Source: Thermoplasmata archaeon
Lineage (GTDB): Archaea; Thermoplasmatota; Thermoplasmata; GCA-020350865
Length of the DNA stretch: 64,000 bases
Reading direction: 5' to 3'
Assembly: GCA_020348445.1 (NCBI GenBank)
Contig: CP070751.1
Location: 4,217,086-4,281,085 of the forward strand
The notes under the pieces are model-generated. The model was not told where the DNA came from. It searched no databases and was given only the letters and a program-made list of their open reading frames with translations. The position numbers were made by a program, and so were the translations under genes. Positions 42,701 to 49,879 of this stretch are shown piece after piece (within the stretch, counting starts at the first letter, position 1; the number at the start of each line of letters is the position of its first letter).

Positions 42701-43400
42701 CCCACATATCTGAAAGCCCAGATCCGGTCCCAACCCTGACATCGTACTGCTGCTGTGAATCTCCTCCATCAGAATCGGTGAAAGTCCAGCCTAGATCAGG
42801 GGTGTGATCTGTGATATGCATAATCCCAGTTGTTCCATCTGCAAATCCCTGAGCAGAAAGATCTTTAGCTTCAGGAGGGTTGTTTGCGGTGACCACCTCA
42901 GGAATTGTATCTGACCAGAAGTTCCATAGATCACCTGCATCCTTCTTATTATCATCATTTGCGGTCATTGCCGCAACCCACACGTTGACTGTCCCCGTCC
43001 CCGAGGATGGTGCTGTCCAACTTACAGCCCAGGTCCTAACAAGATCATTTGATTGGGTTGCTTGGTCTTGTGGAACGTTGATGTTGACATTTGAATCCGA
43101 AGTGCTTAGGGTGCCTGCTGATACTTCAAGATTGAATCCACCTTGTGTTCCAGATGCGCCTCCACTGACAGTTATCGTAATTGGGTAGGTGGTTGATGGT
43201 GTGTATTCTGCAGGAAACCCGGTGACTGTGATTATGACACTTACATCAGGATTTGCATCATGACAGGTACATCCTGTTTGAGCTGCATCATACATATCAC
43301 TGCTTTTTCCTTTAACACCCCAAACAGCCATGACCATAGCGATTACAATACAAAATCCTAGCCCACATATCTTCTTTAAATTCCTGTTCATTCTCAACAT
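36768..43400 (-). CDS. Giant repeat surface protein, 2210 residues
   Basis: The signal segment (KKICGLGFCIVIAMVMAVWGV) is followed by a choice-of-anchor-V/Reeler-like domain with GCTCHDANPD and TITVSGG. Next come twelve copies of a roughly 100-residue A module (ending YWFG(I/V)RV.DG.EWS.WNETQFHMN) and four copies of a B module (PP.DDSN.P.SPAQ.LSW...W(N)FTT) in the order A5-B-A2-B-A1-B-A2-B-A2. A beta domain and an FN3 domain (residues about 2000-2095) follow, then one membrane helix (IFIILPVISVIIILILIYL) and a Glu/Pro-rich cytoplasmic tail. It should stand off the membrane as a rod-like adhesin or envelope protein. It is controlled by a promoter with a 20-bp palindrome. Confidence 0.92.
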   Translation of the reverse strand: MLRMNRNLKKICGLGFCIVIAMVMAVWGVKGKSSDMYDAAQTGCTCHDANPDVSVIITVTGFPAEYTPSTTYPITITVSGGASGTQGGFNLEVSAGTLSTSDSNVNINVPQDQATQSNDLVRTWAVSWTAPSSGTGTVNVWVAAMTANDDNKKDAGDLWNFWSDTIPEVVTANNPPEAKDLSAQGFADGTTGIMHITDHTPDLGWTFTDSDGGDSQQQYDVRVGTGSGLSDMWAPGPQSGGVSSVVYAGSTFIDNTDYWFGVRVNDGTDWSVWNETQFHMNSLEAQGLTVQDFSEGTTGILHITDHTPDLAWAFWDGEGDSQSQYEIRVGTGSGLSDMWAPGPQSGASTSEIYAGSTLLDGTDYWFGIRVFDGYEWNQWNETQFHMNIVEAQDITVQGFADGTNGILHITDHTPDLGWTFFDLEGDSQQQYEIRVGTGPGLSDMWTFGPSAGGASSELYAGLPLIDSNDYWFGIRVYDGYEWSSWNETQFHLNNLSEARDLTVEGFTQGTPGILHITVSSPDLGWTFFDYEGGDTQQQYEVRVGSSPGASDMWSLPPQIGPTNSVTYAGLPLVDGTDYWFSVRVYDGFEWSEWNETQFHMNAPSEPQALTVQGFATGSLGIGHITDHTPDLEWIFFDYEAGDSQQEYEIRIGTGSGLFDMWSFGPSIGATTSEVYAGLTLFDGTDYWFGIRVYDGYEWSEWNETQFHMNSLPPAPVPPLSPPDDSNVPSSPAQTLSWSPGSADSEGDTLTYWWYVDTDNPPVLPYLANGTTTGSSSYSFSTSPATDYYWYVNATDGWEWNTTIIWNFTTSAIVNNPPEAIDHAVAGFSNGTTGIMHLIDHAPQMEWIFSDPDGGDTQQQYEIRVGTSSGLSDMWSPGIQAGGINSVVYAGLVLRDGVDYWFGIRVFDGNTWSLWNETQFHMNSLAAHDLLVQGFATGTPGILHIIDHTPDLAWSYWDLEIGDSQGQYEIRVGTQTGFSDMWTLGPSPGGTTSEVYTGKVLLDGTDYWFGVRVHDGYEWSEWNETLFHMNAPPPAPAPPLSPPDDANIPSSPAQTLSWTTGGFDSEGDTITYWWYIDTDNPPNPPYLENGTTTGTSSLSFATSPATDYYWYLNATDGWEWNTSILWNFTTSAVVNNPPEALDLMVSGFSEGTSEIMHILDHLPELAWSFFDSDGGDTQQQYEVRVGTQSGFSDMWAPGPQGGAGNTDIYSGSPLIDGVDYWFGIRVFDGNTWSGWNETLFHMNALPPIPIPPLNPPDDSNITKSPAQKLSWTAGGSDSEGDTIMYWWYVDTDNPPAFPYIANSTTNGTSSSSFPTSPGTNYYWIINVTDGWEWTQTIVWNFTTAGSVNIPPEVRDLTVSGFFKDSSDILHITDPTPDLSWSFFDSDSGDFQQQYEVRVGTASGLSDMWAPGPQVGGGNTVVYAGSPLVDGTDYWFGILVYDGIEWSLVNETMFHTNSKPAARNLTVSGFSYSTQDIMHITDHTPDLAWLPWDLDVGDTQIEYDIRIGSSSGSSDMWATGPLFGSQTSMVYAGLPLMDGIDYWFGIRVFDGYEWSTWNQTQFHMNSLPPAPILPVDPSHDSEIPSNAQQILDWTESGSDSEGDTITYYWFIDIDNPPTAPYLASNFTTLSLSADFSTSPSATYFWFVNATDGWEWNWTEIWRFTTQSPPNSLPEARNLNVQGFFEGNPDIIHITDHTPDLGWTFFDSDSSDAQVRYEIRVGSSSGAFDMWSPGSFNGDDNQITYSGSELIDGEDYWFGIRVFDGNDWSFWEEIKFHMNDLSVVYNLTVDGYAEGTTEISHISTATPVLGGSYIDSDGGFTQQHYEVRVGSASGQDDMWLTGPQDGAFNAIIYAGLPLLEDTDYWYALRVFDRYEWSEWEEIKFHVDYPATLNWIGEDNYISDGVNPESGNSSTTFVFKVKYTDLGNLPPPSGSPSLHINKDGSQISEDPIVMNYESGSYLQGAIYSYSIILEEGTNYSYYFSTLDSQGYHLITTEEKQGPDVIKDTIEIIPPSPPTNIIVTPPNEKGKLTISWNPSTAEDIIGYNIYRSTDGIDYEIIGTVYGQLTSFTDSDLHDEKTYWYVITAMDSDGVESQYSQGVQGTTMAEPQDVGEKEETEDSLLDIFIILPVISVIIILILIYLKRRGKYKEEEPLFWGKPPEAQEGEDSANVKEDNVKTPYEEEQSMQAQDDIHLENEEEKPVLQDEELPPPPE
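37755..42875 (-). repeat. Twelve A and four B protein repeats
   Basis: Coding tandem repeats of about 320 bases (A) and about 310 bases (B). Nearly every A copy keeps HITDHTPDL.W, QQYE.RVGT.SG.SDMW and YWFG.RV.DG, and the copies differ at the DNA level, so the expansion is not very recent. Copies A1-A5 are the closest to each other. A4 and A12 have lost the HITDH motif. Confidence 0.85.
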
Positions 43401-43490
43401 ATTCTAACCACCCTCTATCGAAAGTCCAATATCTTTTGCAATCACTGCAACTTTCACATCTTTTATATCCAAGATGGAGCTACTATATTA

Positions 43491-43527
43491 CAATATATAA
43501 AGGTGCCTTTGTTACTATAGTAACAAA
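43491..43527 (-). promoter_or_regulatory. TATA box, GGCACC and 20-bp perfect palindrome
   Basis: On the minus strand TTTGTTACTATAGTAACAAA (43508-43527, perfect palindrome) abuts GGCACC (43502-43507) and the TATA box TTTATATATTG (43491-43501). Transcription would start near 43470, about 70 bases before the giant surface protein gene. It is the same layout as at 643-673. The rest of the 316-base gap (43401-43716) shows no gene. Confidence 0.6.
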
Positions 43528-43716
43528 ATCCTTTTTTCCATCAGGTATTCAGATTTGTGAACAATAGGAAATAATGGTATTTATTATTATCGTTATCAAC
43601 TTTGCGTTATTCGCCACGCCCTTCTCGAAAACAATAAACTGAAAAAAAGGAGAAAAGATATTTTACTCCGGACTTTTCCCTACTTTTTCCGTTATAAAAC
43701 AAAAAATAATTCTATC

Positions 43717-45189
43717 TCAGTAAGCAAGACCCTTTTCAGAACTGCTCTCAACTATGGTCACGCTCTCTCCACCGTGCCTGCTCTCCCTTGGTCTGATCTC
43801 AACGAACAGGGGCATTGTGATCTTTCCTCCCGTGATGATGGCAGTTCCAATGGGTAATCTCTGGATTTCGTCGGTCATTCCAGATGTGAGTCCCTCCACA
43901 GAGGCAGTTATGGCCTTCAAATCATTTGGATTTGTGACCTTTAAAATCAACTGAGTGTTGCACTGGGAAAGCACATTCTTGTCCACCTTGGCGGGCCTTT
44001 GGGTCACTATGCACACTCCCAATCCAAATTTCCTCCCCTCGGAAGCAATGGTTCTAAATATCTTGGACGATGCCACCTGACCTTGCTGGGGGCAGAAGTT
44101 GTGGGCCTCCTCAGTTACAAGCATGAGAGGAGGGATTTTGTCCTGTTTTCTAAGCTCAAATAAATATGTACAAATCCTGTTTACTACCAGGGTCTGGATA
44201 TCGGGGGGAGAGCCCTTGAGATTTATAATCGTGGTCTTTCCTTTTTTTATCAGTTCCTCCATTCTTGTACCTGCCTCCGCAAATATCTCAACCTCCCTTA
44301 AGTAATCCAATTCATTTATTAGAGCTCCAAGGGATTCCTCCTCGTCTGTTTCCAAAACCCTGATTATATCTTCGATGTTGTAATCCCCTTTGTTGGTCCT
44401 TAGAAAATCAATTGCTTTTCTAAGTGGGGCAAGGTAAGTCCGAACATTCTTAATATTTGTAAGATCCAGTATATTTCTCGCACTTAAATTGCTCAATGTA
44501 AATCTCAGTGGTTTTGCATCCTTGTTCAACTTGGTATCAGTGGCGAATTCCTGGATTTTAGATGCATACCCCTTTGGATTGACCCTGAAATTCCGCGATG
44601 TCTCCATCACATTGCCAGAGTCTCTCATGGAGCCGTACTCACCATGGGGATCGAGAATTACAGTTGTCACGTGGTGCTTCATAAGCTCTTCGATGATGAC
44701 ACCGGTAACGTAGCTTTTACCCCCACCTGTTTTTGCAAGTACCGAAATGTGTTTCTGTACCATGGAGTTTATATCAACATATACCCTGATATCATGACCT
44801 GCGAGAAGACCGACATAAGCTCCCTGCCCCTTATCCTCCTTAAGCCCGATAACCTTCCGAATCAGCTCATCATCTGCTTTGTATATGTATTCACCTGCCT
44901 TAAACGGTGTTCTCGGAACCTGGAGCAGATTTCTGTCATCCCGAAAGCCCACCACAGAGATTTTTGCCGTGATCTTCTCGTTGATCTCAACGGGCTGCCC
45001 CTCTGCTATCATCTGGGCCTTGTCAAGAGATAAATCGGTGCGTCTCTCTATGCTGTCCACCTGGCCCAAAACAGGACCTATTGTCTGATGGTTTACCATG
45101 ATGTAATCAGTCTTTTCAACATTGGCTGCGATCTGGCATTCAAACTCGGTTGTTCCAACATTTCCATAAATAATACCGATATGTTCCAT
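43717..45189 (-). CDS. herA: HerA-type DNA translocase/helicase
   Basis: A 490-residue protein. An N-terminal HAS-barrel-like segment (MEHIGIIYGNVGTTEFECQI) is followed by an HerA/FtsK-class ATPase: Walker A VLAKTGGGKSYVTGVIIEEL near 145, VILDPHGEYGSM, and Walker B PLMLVTEEAHNFCP near 350, then ASEGRKFGLGVCIVTQRPAKVDKNVLSQCNTQLIL. HerA is a hexameric translocase that works with NurA nuclease (and Mre11-Rad50) in DNA end resection. NurA is not next to it here, unlike in many archaea. It is monocistronic in appearance. Confidence 0.93.
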   Translation of the reverse strand: MEHIGIIYGNVGTTEFECQIAANVEKTDYIMVNHQTIGPVLGQVDSIERRTDLSLDKAQMIAEGQPVEINEKITAKISVVGFRDDRNLLQVPRTPFKAGEYIYKADDELIRKVIGLKEDKGQGAYVGLLAGHDIRVYVDINSMVQKHISVLAKTGGGKSYVTGVIIEELMKHHVTTVILDPHGEYGSMRDSGNVMETSRNFRVNPKGYASKIQEFATDTKLNKDAKPLRFTLSNLSARNILDLTNIKNVRTYLAPLRKAIDFLRTNKGDYNIEDIIRVLETDEEESLGALINELDYLREVEIFAEAGTRMEELIKKGKTTIINLKGSPPDIQTLVVNRICTYLFELRKQDKIPPLMLVTEEAHNFCPQQGQVASSKIFRTIASEGRKFGLGVCIVTQRPAKVDKNVLSQCNTQLILKVTNPNDLKAITASVEGLTSGMTDEIQRLPIGTAIITGGKITMPLFVEIRPRESRHGGESVTIVESSSEKGLAY

Positions 45190-45268
45190 CCATAAGGGGT
45201 ATATACTTAAGATATTGAATAGTTTTGGGTGGGAGTAAATGGAAAATTCGTACTATTTCGTAAAAAAA

Positions 45269-46285
45269 TCACGATTTGAATCTCCCCGATGCCAAAATCC
45301 TGATTCTCTTGCCGTCTCTTTTTGTGACCTCCACAGTTGGTTTGGATATCAGAAAGTCCATGTGATTGAAAGAGAGGTTCTTTCCTCCAGGAAAGTCGCT
45401 ATTGTTTCCAAAGGCGATATGGCATGTACCTTTTATCTTCTCAGTTTCCAGGAATTCATTGCAAACTCTTGCATTGGGATTCAAGCCAAAAGCGAACTCC
45501 CCTATGGTATTGGACCATGAATCCGTACCCAAGGCCTTTTTCACCCGTTTCAAAACCCCTTTATCCTTGGATGTGACCTTTTTTGCCTTCCCCTCTCCTG
45601 CCTCGATTTCCAGGTTCTCCTTAATTAGCCCCACCCCTCCAATTGCCTTTTCACAAACCAATTTCCCGTTTAAGGAGTTTTCCACCGGGGCGACTATTAC
45701 CTCTCCAACAGGCAGGTTCATCCATTTTACAGTCTTCCAGTCCAATTTTGTGTCTGTAAAGAAATCCCGATCTTTTACACTCATGTAAAGTTCTGTTCCA
45801 GATGGAGAGATTATCTCGAGGCTCTCTGCATCCATGAGTTCATGAATGAGTTTATCTGAAAAGGCCTGCATCTTCTTGTATTCATCATCCTTTAAGGCAA
45901 GCGCCCCTTTTGTCAACATGTCAATTGTGATACCTGGACAGTGCCCCAACCTTATCCTTCTGCGCCTCTCCATTTTTATCAATTTGATTCTAAAGGGTGT
46001 TTCCTCTGCAGATCCCCTGAGTAAATTTATGATAATATCAGACTTTTGAGTGCTGAGAATCTCAGTAACCTCTTTTGGTACATCCTTTCTAATCTTTTTA
46101 GCATCCAGCATCAAAAGTCTTGTCCATAGCCCACAATCGACTGCTCCATCGGCAAAAGCCTGGCCAATTCCAGAAAGCTCCTGATCACATATGATCATTG
46201 CCCTCTCGCCAGAAGCAGCCTCAAGAACATTTACCAGTGCATTTTTTGCAGCTTCTTCTGCCTTCATATCTATCCCAAGGTACAT
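45269..46285 (-). CDS. M29 aminopeptidase T-like metallopeptidase
   Basis: A 338-residue protein. The C-terminal half has the M29-like pattern: IGEFAFGLNPNARVCNEFLETEKIKGTCHIAFGNNSDFPGG, followed by NHMDFLI...PTVEV. The Glu and His residues there correspond to the metal-binding set of aminopeptidase T. N-terminal half is a Rossmann-like domain (ERAMIICDQELSGIGQAFADGA). It should act as a cytoplasmic two-metal exopeptidase. It is slightly shorter than typical bacterial members (about 410). It ends 79 bases from the herA start, same strand. Confidence 0.82.
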   Translation of the reverse strand: MYLGIDMKAEEAAKNALVNVLEAASGERAMIICDQELSGIGQAFADGAVDCGLWTRLLMLDAKKIRKDVPKEVTEILSTQKSDIIINLLRGSAEETPFRIKLIKMERRRRIRLGHCPGITIDMLTKGALALKDDEYKKMQAFSDKLIHELMDAESLEIISPSGTELYMSVKDRDFFTDTKLDWKTVKWMNLPVGEVIVAPVENSLNGKLVCEKAIGGVGLIKENLEIEAGEGKAKKVTSKDKGVLKRVKKALGTDSWSNTIGEFAFGLNPNARVCNEFLETEKIKGTCHIAFGNNSDFPGGKNLSFNHMDFLISKPTVEVTKRDGKRIRILASGRFKS

Positions 46286-46349
46286 AGCTTCGCTTGGATA
46301 TTATAATTGCTATGGTTTAAGGCCCTGTATATGCTGAACTTGACTGGCA

Positions 46350-46607
46350 TCAGGAGGGGCTCTTTGAGACCTTGGAGAACATCAGCAAGATAATGCCCAC
46401 CAAAAGGACGACCGCGCCTATGATTGCGGCAGTCCAATCATATGGCCCGAACACTAAATGGCTCGTTTCATTGGTAAAAATCATCAATGTGTTGTGGACA
46501 ACCGCACCCAATGCTATGAAAAGCCCGATAAAAAGCACTATAAGCCCAGCTAAAAACGTGATAGGTCTGCCTGTTTTCTCAGGTTCTGCTGGTGGAGAAT
46601 CTCCCAA
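46350..46607 (-). CDS. Two-helix membrane protein of unknown function
   Basis: 85 residues with a TTG start (the only start codon in the open frame). A proline-rich N-terminus precedes two hydrophobic helices, PITFLAGLIVLFIGLFIALGAVV and WTAAIIGAVVLLVGIILLMF, separated by a polar loop. No family recognised. A TATA-like AATTTATAAGC lies about 45 bases upstream. Confidence 0.6.
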   Translation of the reverse strand: MGDSPPAEPEKTGRPITFLAGLIVLFIGLFIALGAVVHNTLMIFTNETSHLVFGPYDWTAAIIGAVVLLVGIILLMFSKVSKSPS

Positions 46608-46801
46608 ATCATCTGCTGGAATAATAACACCTGAACTCTTGTATCTTGGTCATTGCTTATAAATTTTTTGTGGTGGATATTGATGATAACTTTTTTTTAC
46701 AAGGACCATGACTTTGAAGGGTGGGGATTAATAACTTATATAATTGTACCTGTATTATGGATACTTGTGTTCATGAACTAATCGGAGGGACCAACCTGAA
46801 G

Positions 46802-47329
46802 GTGATCGTTCTCGCTGGTATGCCAGGTTCTGGAAAAGAGGAATTCGTTAAAATCGCATCCCAAGAGGGTATTTTCGCGGTGAGAATGGGGGAGGTGGTG
46901 AGAGAGGAGGTTAAATCCCGCGGTTTAGAACTTACAGATTCCAATATAGGCAGAATTGCCAGCAAGGAGAGGGAAAAACATGGATTTGGCATCTGGGCCA
47001 AAAGAACCGTACCCTTGGTTGAAGGGGATGTCGTTTTAATAGATGGTATCAGGGGAGAAACCGAACTTGAAGTCTTTAAAAGGGCTTTTGGCGATGATAT
47101 GGTACTTGTGGGGATACGAGCATCGCCTGAAATTAGATATGAAAGAATTGTAAAAAGAAATAGAGAGGATGCAACCATAACATGGGAAGCTTTCTTAGAA
47201 AGGGATTCGCGAGAAATTGGATGGGGCATTGAAAGTGCAATAGACCAATGTGACCATATGATATTAAACGAGGGCAGCCTAAAGGACTTCCAGGATGAAG
47301 TAAGAAACCTCCTCAAAACCCTAAAATAA
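46802..47329 (+). CDS. UPF0200-type P-loop nucleotide kinase
   Basis: About 175 residues from GTG 46802. In-frame ATGs at 46721 and 46757 would add extra residues unlike the family, whose members begin right at the P-loop strand; GGAGGG lies 12 bases upstream of the GTG. P-loop AGMPGSGKEEF, then MGEVVREEVKSRGLELTDSNIG, VVLIDGIRGETELEVFKR, RASPEIRYERIVKRNREDA and REIGWGIESAIDQCDHMILNEGS. It resembles dephospho-CoA/nucleotide kinases, but the substrate of archaeal UPF0200 proteins is not established to my knowledge. It is convergent with the SDR gene. Confidence 0.85.
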   Translation: MIVLAGMPGSGKEEFVKIASQEGIFAVRMGEVVREEVKSRGLELTDSNIGRIASKEREKHGFGIWAKRTVPLVEGDVVLIDGIRGETELEVFKRAFGDDMVLVGIRASPEIRYERIVKRNREDATITWEAFLERDSREIGWGIESAIDQCDHMILNEGSLKDFQDEVRNLLKTLK

Positions 47330-47330
47330 C

Positions 47331-48074
47331 TCAGATCCCTACGCTGATTCCACCGTCTACAAAAATAACCTGACCCGTGATATAACTGGCCTCATCACTT
47401 GCCAAAAACACATGCATGTTGGCAATTTCCTTTGGCTCAGCCCATCTATTAAGTGGTATCTTATCAGTGATCATATCGAAGATTTCCTTGGGCATTTTTA
47501 TTGTCATGGGTGTTTTTGTGGCTCCCGGGGCTACACAGTTGACATTGATGTTGTACCTGGCACATTCAAGAGCCAATGTTTTTGTAAGACCTATTACTCC
47601 ACATTTTGAGGCTGCATAATTTGCCTGACCCATGTTTCCCAGAGCACCAATTGAGGATGTGTTGATAATTCTGCCATATTTCTGCTCGCCCATGATCTTC
47701 ATGGCAGCCTGACAGCATAAGAAGGTACCCTTTAAATTGATGTTGATTACAGCATCCCACTGCTCCTCAGTCATTTTCTTTGCAAAGGCATCCTTGTTGA
47801 TTCCCGCGTTGTTCACGAGGATATCGAGCTTTTCAAAGATATCCATTATTTCGTGGAACATCCTGTCCACTTCTTCCTTGCTCGATATATCTGCCAAAAG
47901 TACAATGGCTTCTTTACCCTTGGAATTAATCTTCTCTGCCACAGAATTTGCATTCTCCTCCACAACATCATTTATGACAACCTTAGCACCCTCCTCAGCA
48001 AATCTCAGGGCCGTGGCCTCACCTATACCTGATCCAGCGCCTGTTATCAAAGCAACCTTATCCTTTAGCTTCAT
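47331..48074 (-). CDS. Short-chain dehydrogenase, FabG-like
   Basis: 247 residues from ATG 48074 (GGGGG upstream; an earlier ATG would overlap the MaoC gene). Classical SDR: cofactor loop LITGAGSGIGEATA, VNNAGINKDAF, catalytic Ser in IINTSSIGALG, and YAASKCG holding Tyr and Lys. The C-terminus is ITGQVIFVDGGISVG. It matches 3-oxoacyl reductases or 3-hydroxyacyl-CoA dehydrogenases. It is third gene in a unit with acyl-CoA dehydrogenase and MaoC hydratase, together giving three consecutive reactions of fatty acyl-CoA oxidation (or reduction). Confidence 0.93.
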   Translation of the reverse strand: MKLKDKVALITGAGSGIGEATALRFAEEGAKVVINDVVEENANSVAEKINSKGKEAIVLLADISSKEEVDRMFHEIMDIFEKLDILVNNAGINKDAFAKKMTEEQWDAVININLKGTFLCCQAAMKIMGEQKYGRIINTSSIGALGNMGQANYAASKCGVIGLTKTLALECARYNINVNCVAPGATKTPMTIKMPKEIFDMITDKIPLNRWAEPKEIANMHVFLASDEASYITGQVIFVDGGISVGI

Positions 48075-48088
48075 TTCATCCCCCCGCA

Positions 48089-48547
48089 TCAATTCCTTTT
48101 TCTTGTCATCATAACCACCCATTGCCCGTCTATTACAGTCTCATCCCTTTGATTTTGAACAATGGTTTCAAAGATCACGATTCCCCGCTCGGGCTTGCTA
48201 CTTTCCTTTTTCTCTGTAACCTTTAATAGGAGATGTACAGTGTCCCCGAACTTAACTGCACCCTTATAATTGATGGTCATGCTCAAAACCGCGATGGTGG
48301 TTCCCTCGAAGATACCCAGCTGGTTCCCAAGACCAGTTGCTATGCTTGCAACCAGTATACCATGGGCCACTCTTCCCTTGAGTGGAGAATTATCTGCAAA
48401 CTCGCGATCCATGTGTATGGGATTGAAATCCCCAGAAAGCCCTGCAAAAGTCACGACATCTGACTCAGTAATTGTTCTTGACGCAGTTGTGAATTCCTCC
48501 CCAATTTCAAATTCATCAAACGTTCTTCCTCTTATCTCATAAGCCAT
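48089..48547 (-). CDS. MaoC-like enoyl-CoA hydratase/dehydratase
   Basis: 152 residues from ATG 48547 (GAGGTGAGGAT upstream). Hot-dog fold hydratase 2 family: catalytic Asp/His in GLSGDFNPIHMDREFA, then GRVAHGILVASIATGLGNQL, and INYKGAVKFGDTVHLLLKVTEK. It hydrates enoyl-CoA (R-specific) or dehydrates 3-hydroxyacyl-CoA. It lies between the acyl-CoA dehydrogenase and SDR genes, 14-19 bases from each, forming a short beta-oxidation-like operon. Confidence 0.92.
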   Translation of the reverse strand: MAYEIRGRTFDEFEIGEEFTTASRTITESDVVTFAGLSGDFNPIHMDREFADNSPLKGRVAHGILVASIATGLGNQLGIFEGTTIAVLSMTINYKGAVKFGDTVHLLLKVTEKKESSKPERGIVIFETIVQNQRDETVIDGQWVVMMTRKRN

Positions 48548-48566
48548 ATCCTCACCTCTATTTTTC

Positions 48567-49718
48567 TTATTTACCAAGTCCAAGCTCCCTTGCTATTATC
48601 ACCTGGAGGATTTCCGATGTTCCCCCCCCGAACAAAAGAAACCTGGTATCTCTCCAAAAACGCTGCACAGGATATTCCATTGAATAACCATAACTTCCAA
48701 ATATTCTTGTGGCCTCATCTGCTGCCCTGCATGCAGTTTCAGATGCAAAGTACTTGGCCATGCTCGCCTCCTTCATGCACGATTTTCCTTCGTCTATCAT
48801 CCTTGTTGCGTTGTAAACCAAAAGCCTTGAGGCCTCGATCTCAGTTGCCATTGTTGATATCTTCATCTGTATGGCCTGGAACTTGCCTATTGGCTTTTTA
48901 AACTGAACTCTTTCCTTTGCATATCTAAAGCTGGCATCGTAGGCAGCCCGGGCAAGACCCAGGCTCAATGCAGCAGTCATAGTGCGGATTTCTGCCAGTA
49001 TTCTCATGAGGTTTCCAAGACCCTTTCCCTCCTCTCCAAGCCTGTTTTCCAGGGGGATTTTGCAGTTCTCAAAGGCAAGTTCAGATGTCCATGTACCAAG
49101 GGTCCCAAGCTTATCGAATTTTGGACTTGCAGATAGCCCAGGGGTATCCTTTTCTACCAAAAAGAAGTTCAGACCCTTTGGACCTTTACTTTTATCTGTC
49201 TGACAAAGCACAGTAAAGAAATCGGCGTATGGTGCATTGGTAATCCAAGTTTTCATGCCGTTTATTATGTATCCGTCATCCACCTTTTTCGCTGATGTGG
49301 AAAGTGCCATGAGATCAGATCCTGCATCAGGCTCTGTAAGGGCAAAGGCCGCAACCTTTTCACCTTTAAGTGCAGGAACCAAGAGCCTCTTTTTCTGCTC
49401 TTCTGTTCCATGTGCAAAGATGAAATTCGTACCCATAAGGCACTGCATCGCAGTAAATGCCGCAACAGCCATTGATCCTCTGGCAAGCTCTTCACACATG
49501 ATGCAGAACATAGTGTTGGTTCCATTTGAGCCACCGTACTCAGTAGGATATCTTAATCCATAAGCTCCCATATCAGCCAGTTTTTTAAAGACCTCCTGGG
49601 GAAACTCGTCTTTTTCATCAATATCCCTTGCTATTGGAATTAGTTCGTTGTCAACGTACTTTGCAAACGTTTCCCTAAGGAGCTTTTCTGCATCTTCATC
49701 CAAGTTTTCCTCTATCAT
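48567..49718 (-). CDS. Acyl-CoA dehydrogenase, altered catalytic loop
   Basis: A 383-residue FAD enzyme with all three acyl-CoA dehydrogenase domains: AAFALTEPDAGSDLMAL (FAD/substrate), ITNAPYADFF, RVQFKKPIGKFQAIQMKI and FGSYGYSMEYPVQRFWRD. In most members the catalytic Glu sits in YEGTSEI; here the same place reads FGGGTSEIL, with Gly instead. A Glu is present in the helix LAEIRTMTAALSLG, the position used by isovaleryl-CoA and long-chain acyl-CoA dehydrogenases, so the enzyme is probably active on branched or long substrates. It is the first gene of the operon; no ETF genes were seen. Confidence 0.92.
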   Translation of the reverse strand: MIEENLDEDAEKLLRETFAKYVDNELIPIARDIDEKDEFPQEVFKKLADMGAYGLRYPTEYGGSNGTNTMFCIMCEELARGSMAVAAFTAMQCLMGTNFIFAHGTEEQKKRLLVPALKGEKVAAFALTEPDAGSDLMALSTSAKKVDDGYIINGMKTWITNAPYADFFTVLCQTDKSKGPKGLNFFLVEKDTPGLSASPKFDKLGTLGTWTSELAFENCKIPLENRLGEEGKGLGNLMRILAEIRTMTAALSLGLARAAYDASFRYAKERVQFKKPIGKFQAIQMKISTMATEIEASRLLVYNATRMIDEGKSCMKEASMAKYFASETACRAADEATRIFGSYGYSMEYPVQRFWRDTRFLLFGGGTSEILQVIIARELGLGK

Positions 49719-49879
49719 AATCTCATCCTGCTAACTTAATAAAGATATGTATTTTTATAAGAATCATTACCTCCAAATTCGTCACAGATTCTAATCTCTC
49801 GGATAACGGATTGTTTTTATATTAACGTTTGGATTTTTCAAAAAAAATCTTATTTGACCATCCTATTTATTCCTTTACT

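Noticed and set aside
43200..43330. Haem-binding CxxCH in the giant protein
   Set aside because: The sequence is C-T-C-H, one residue too short for a c-type haem site; it fits the anchor-V domain pattern instead.
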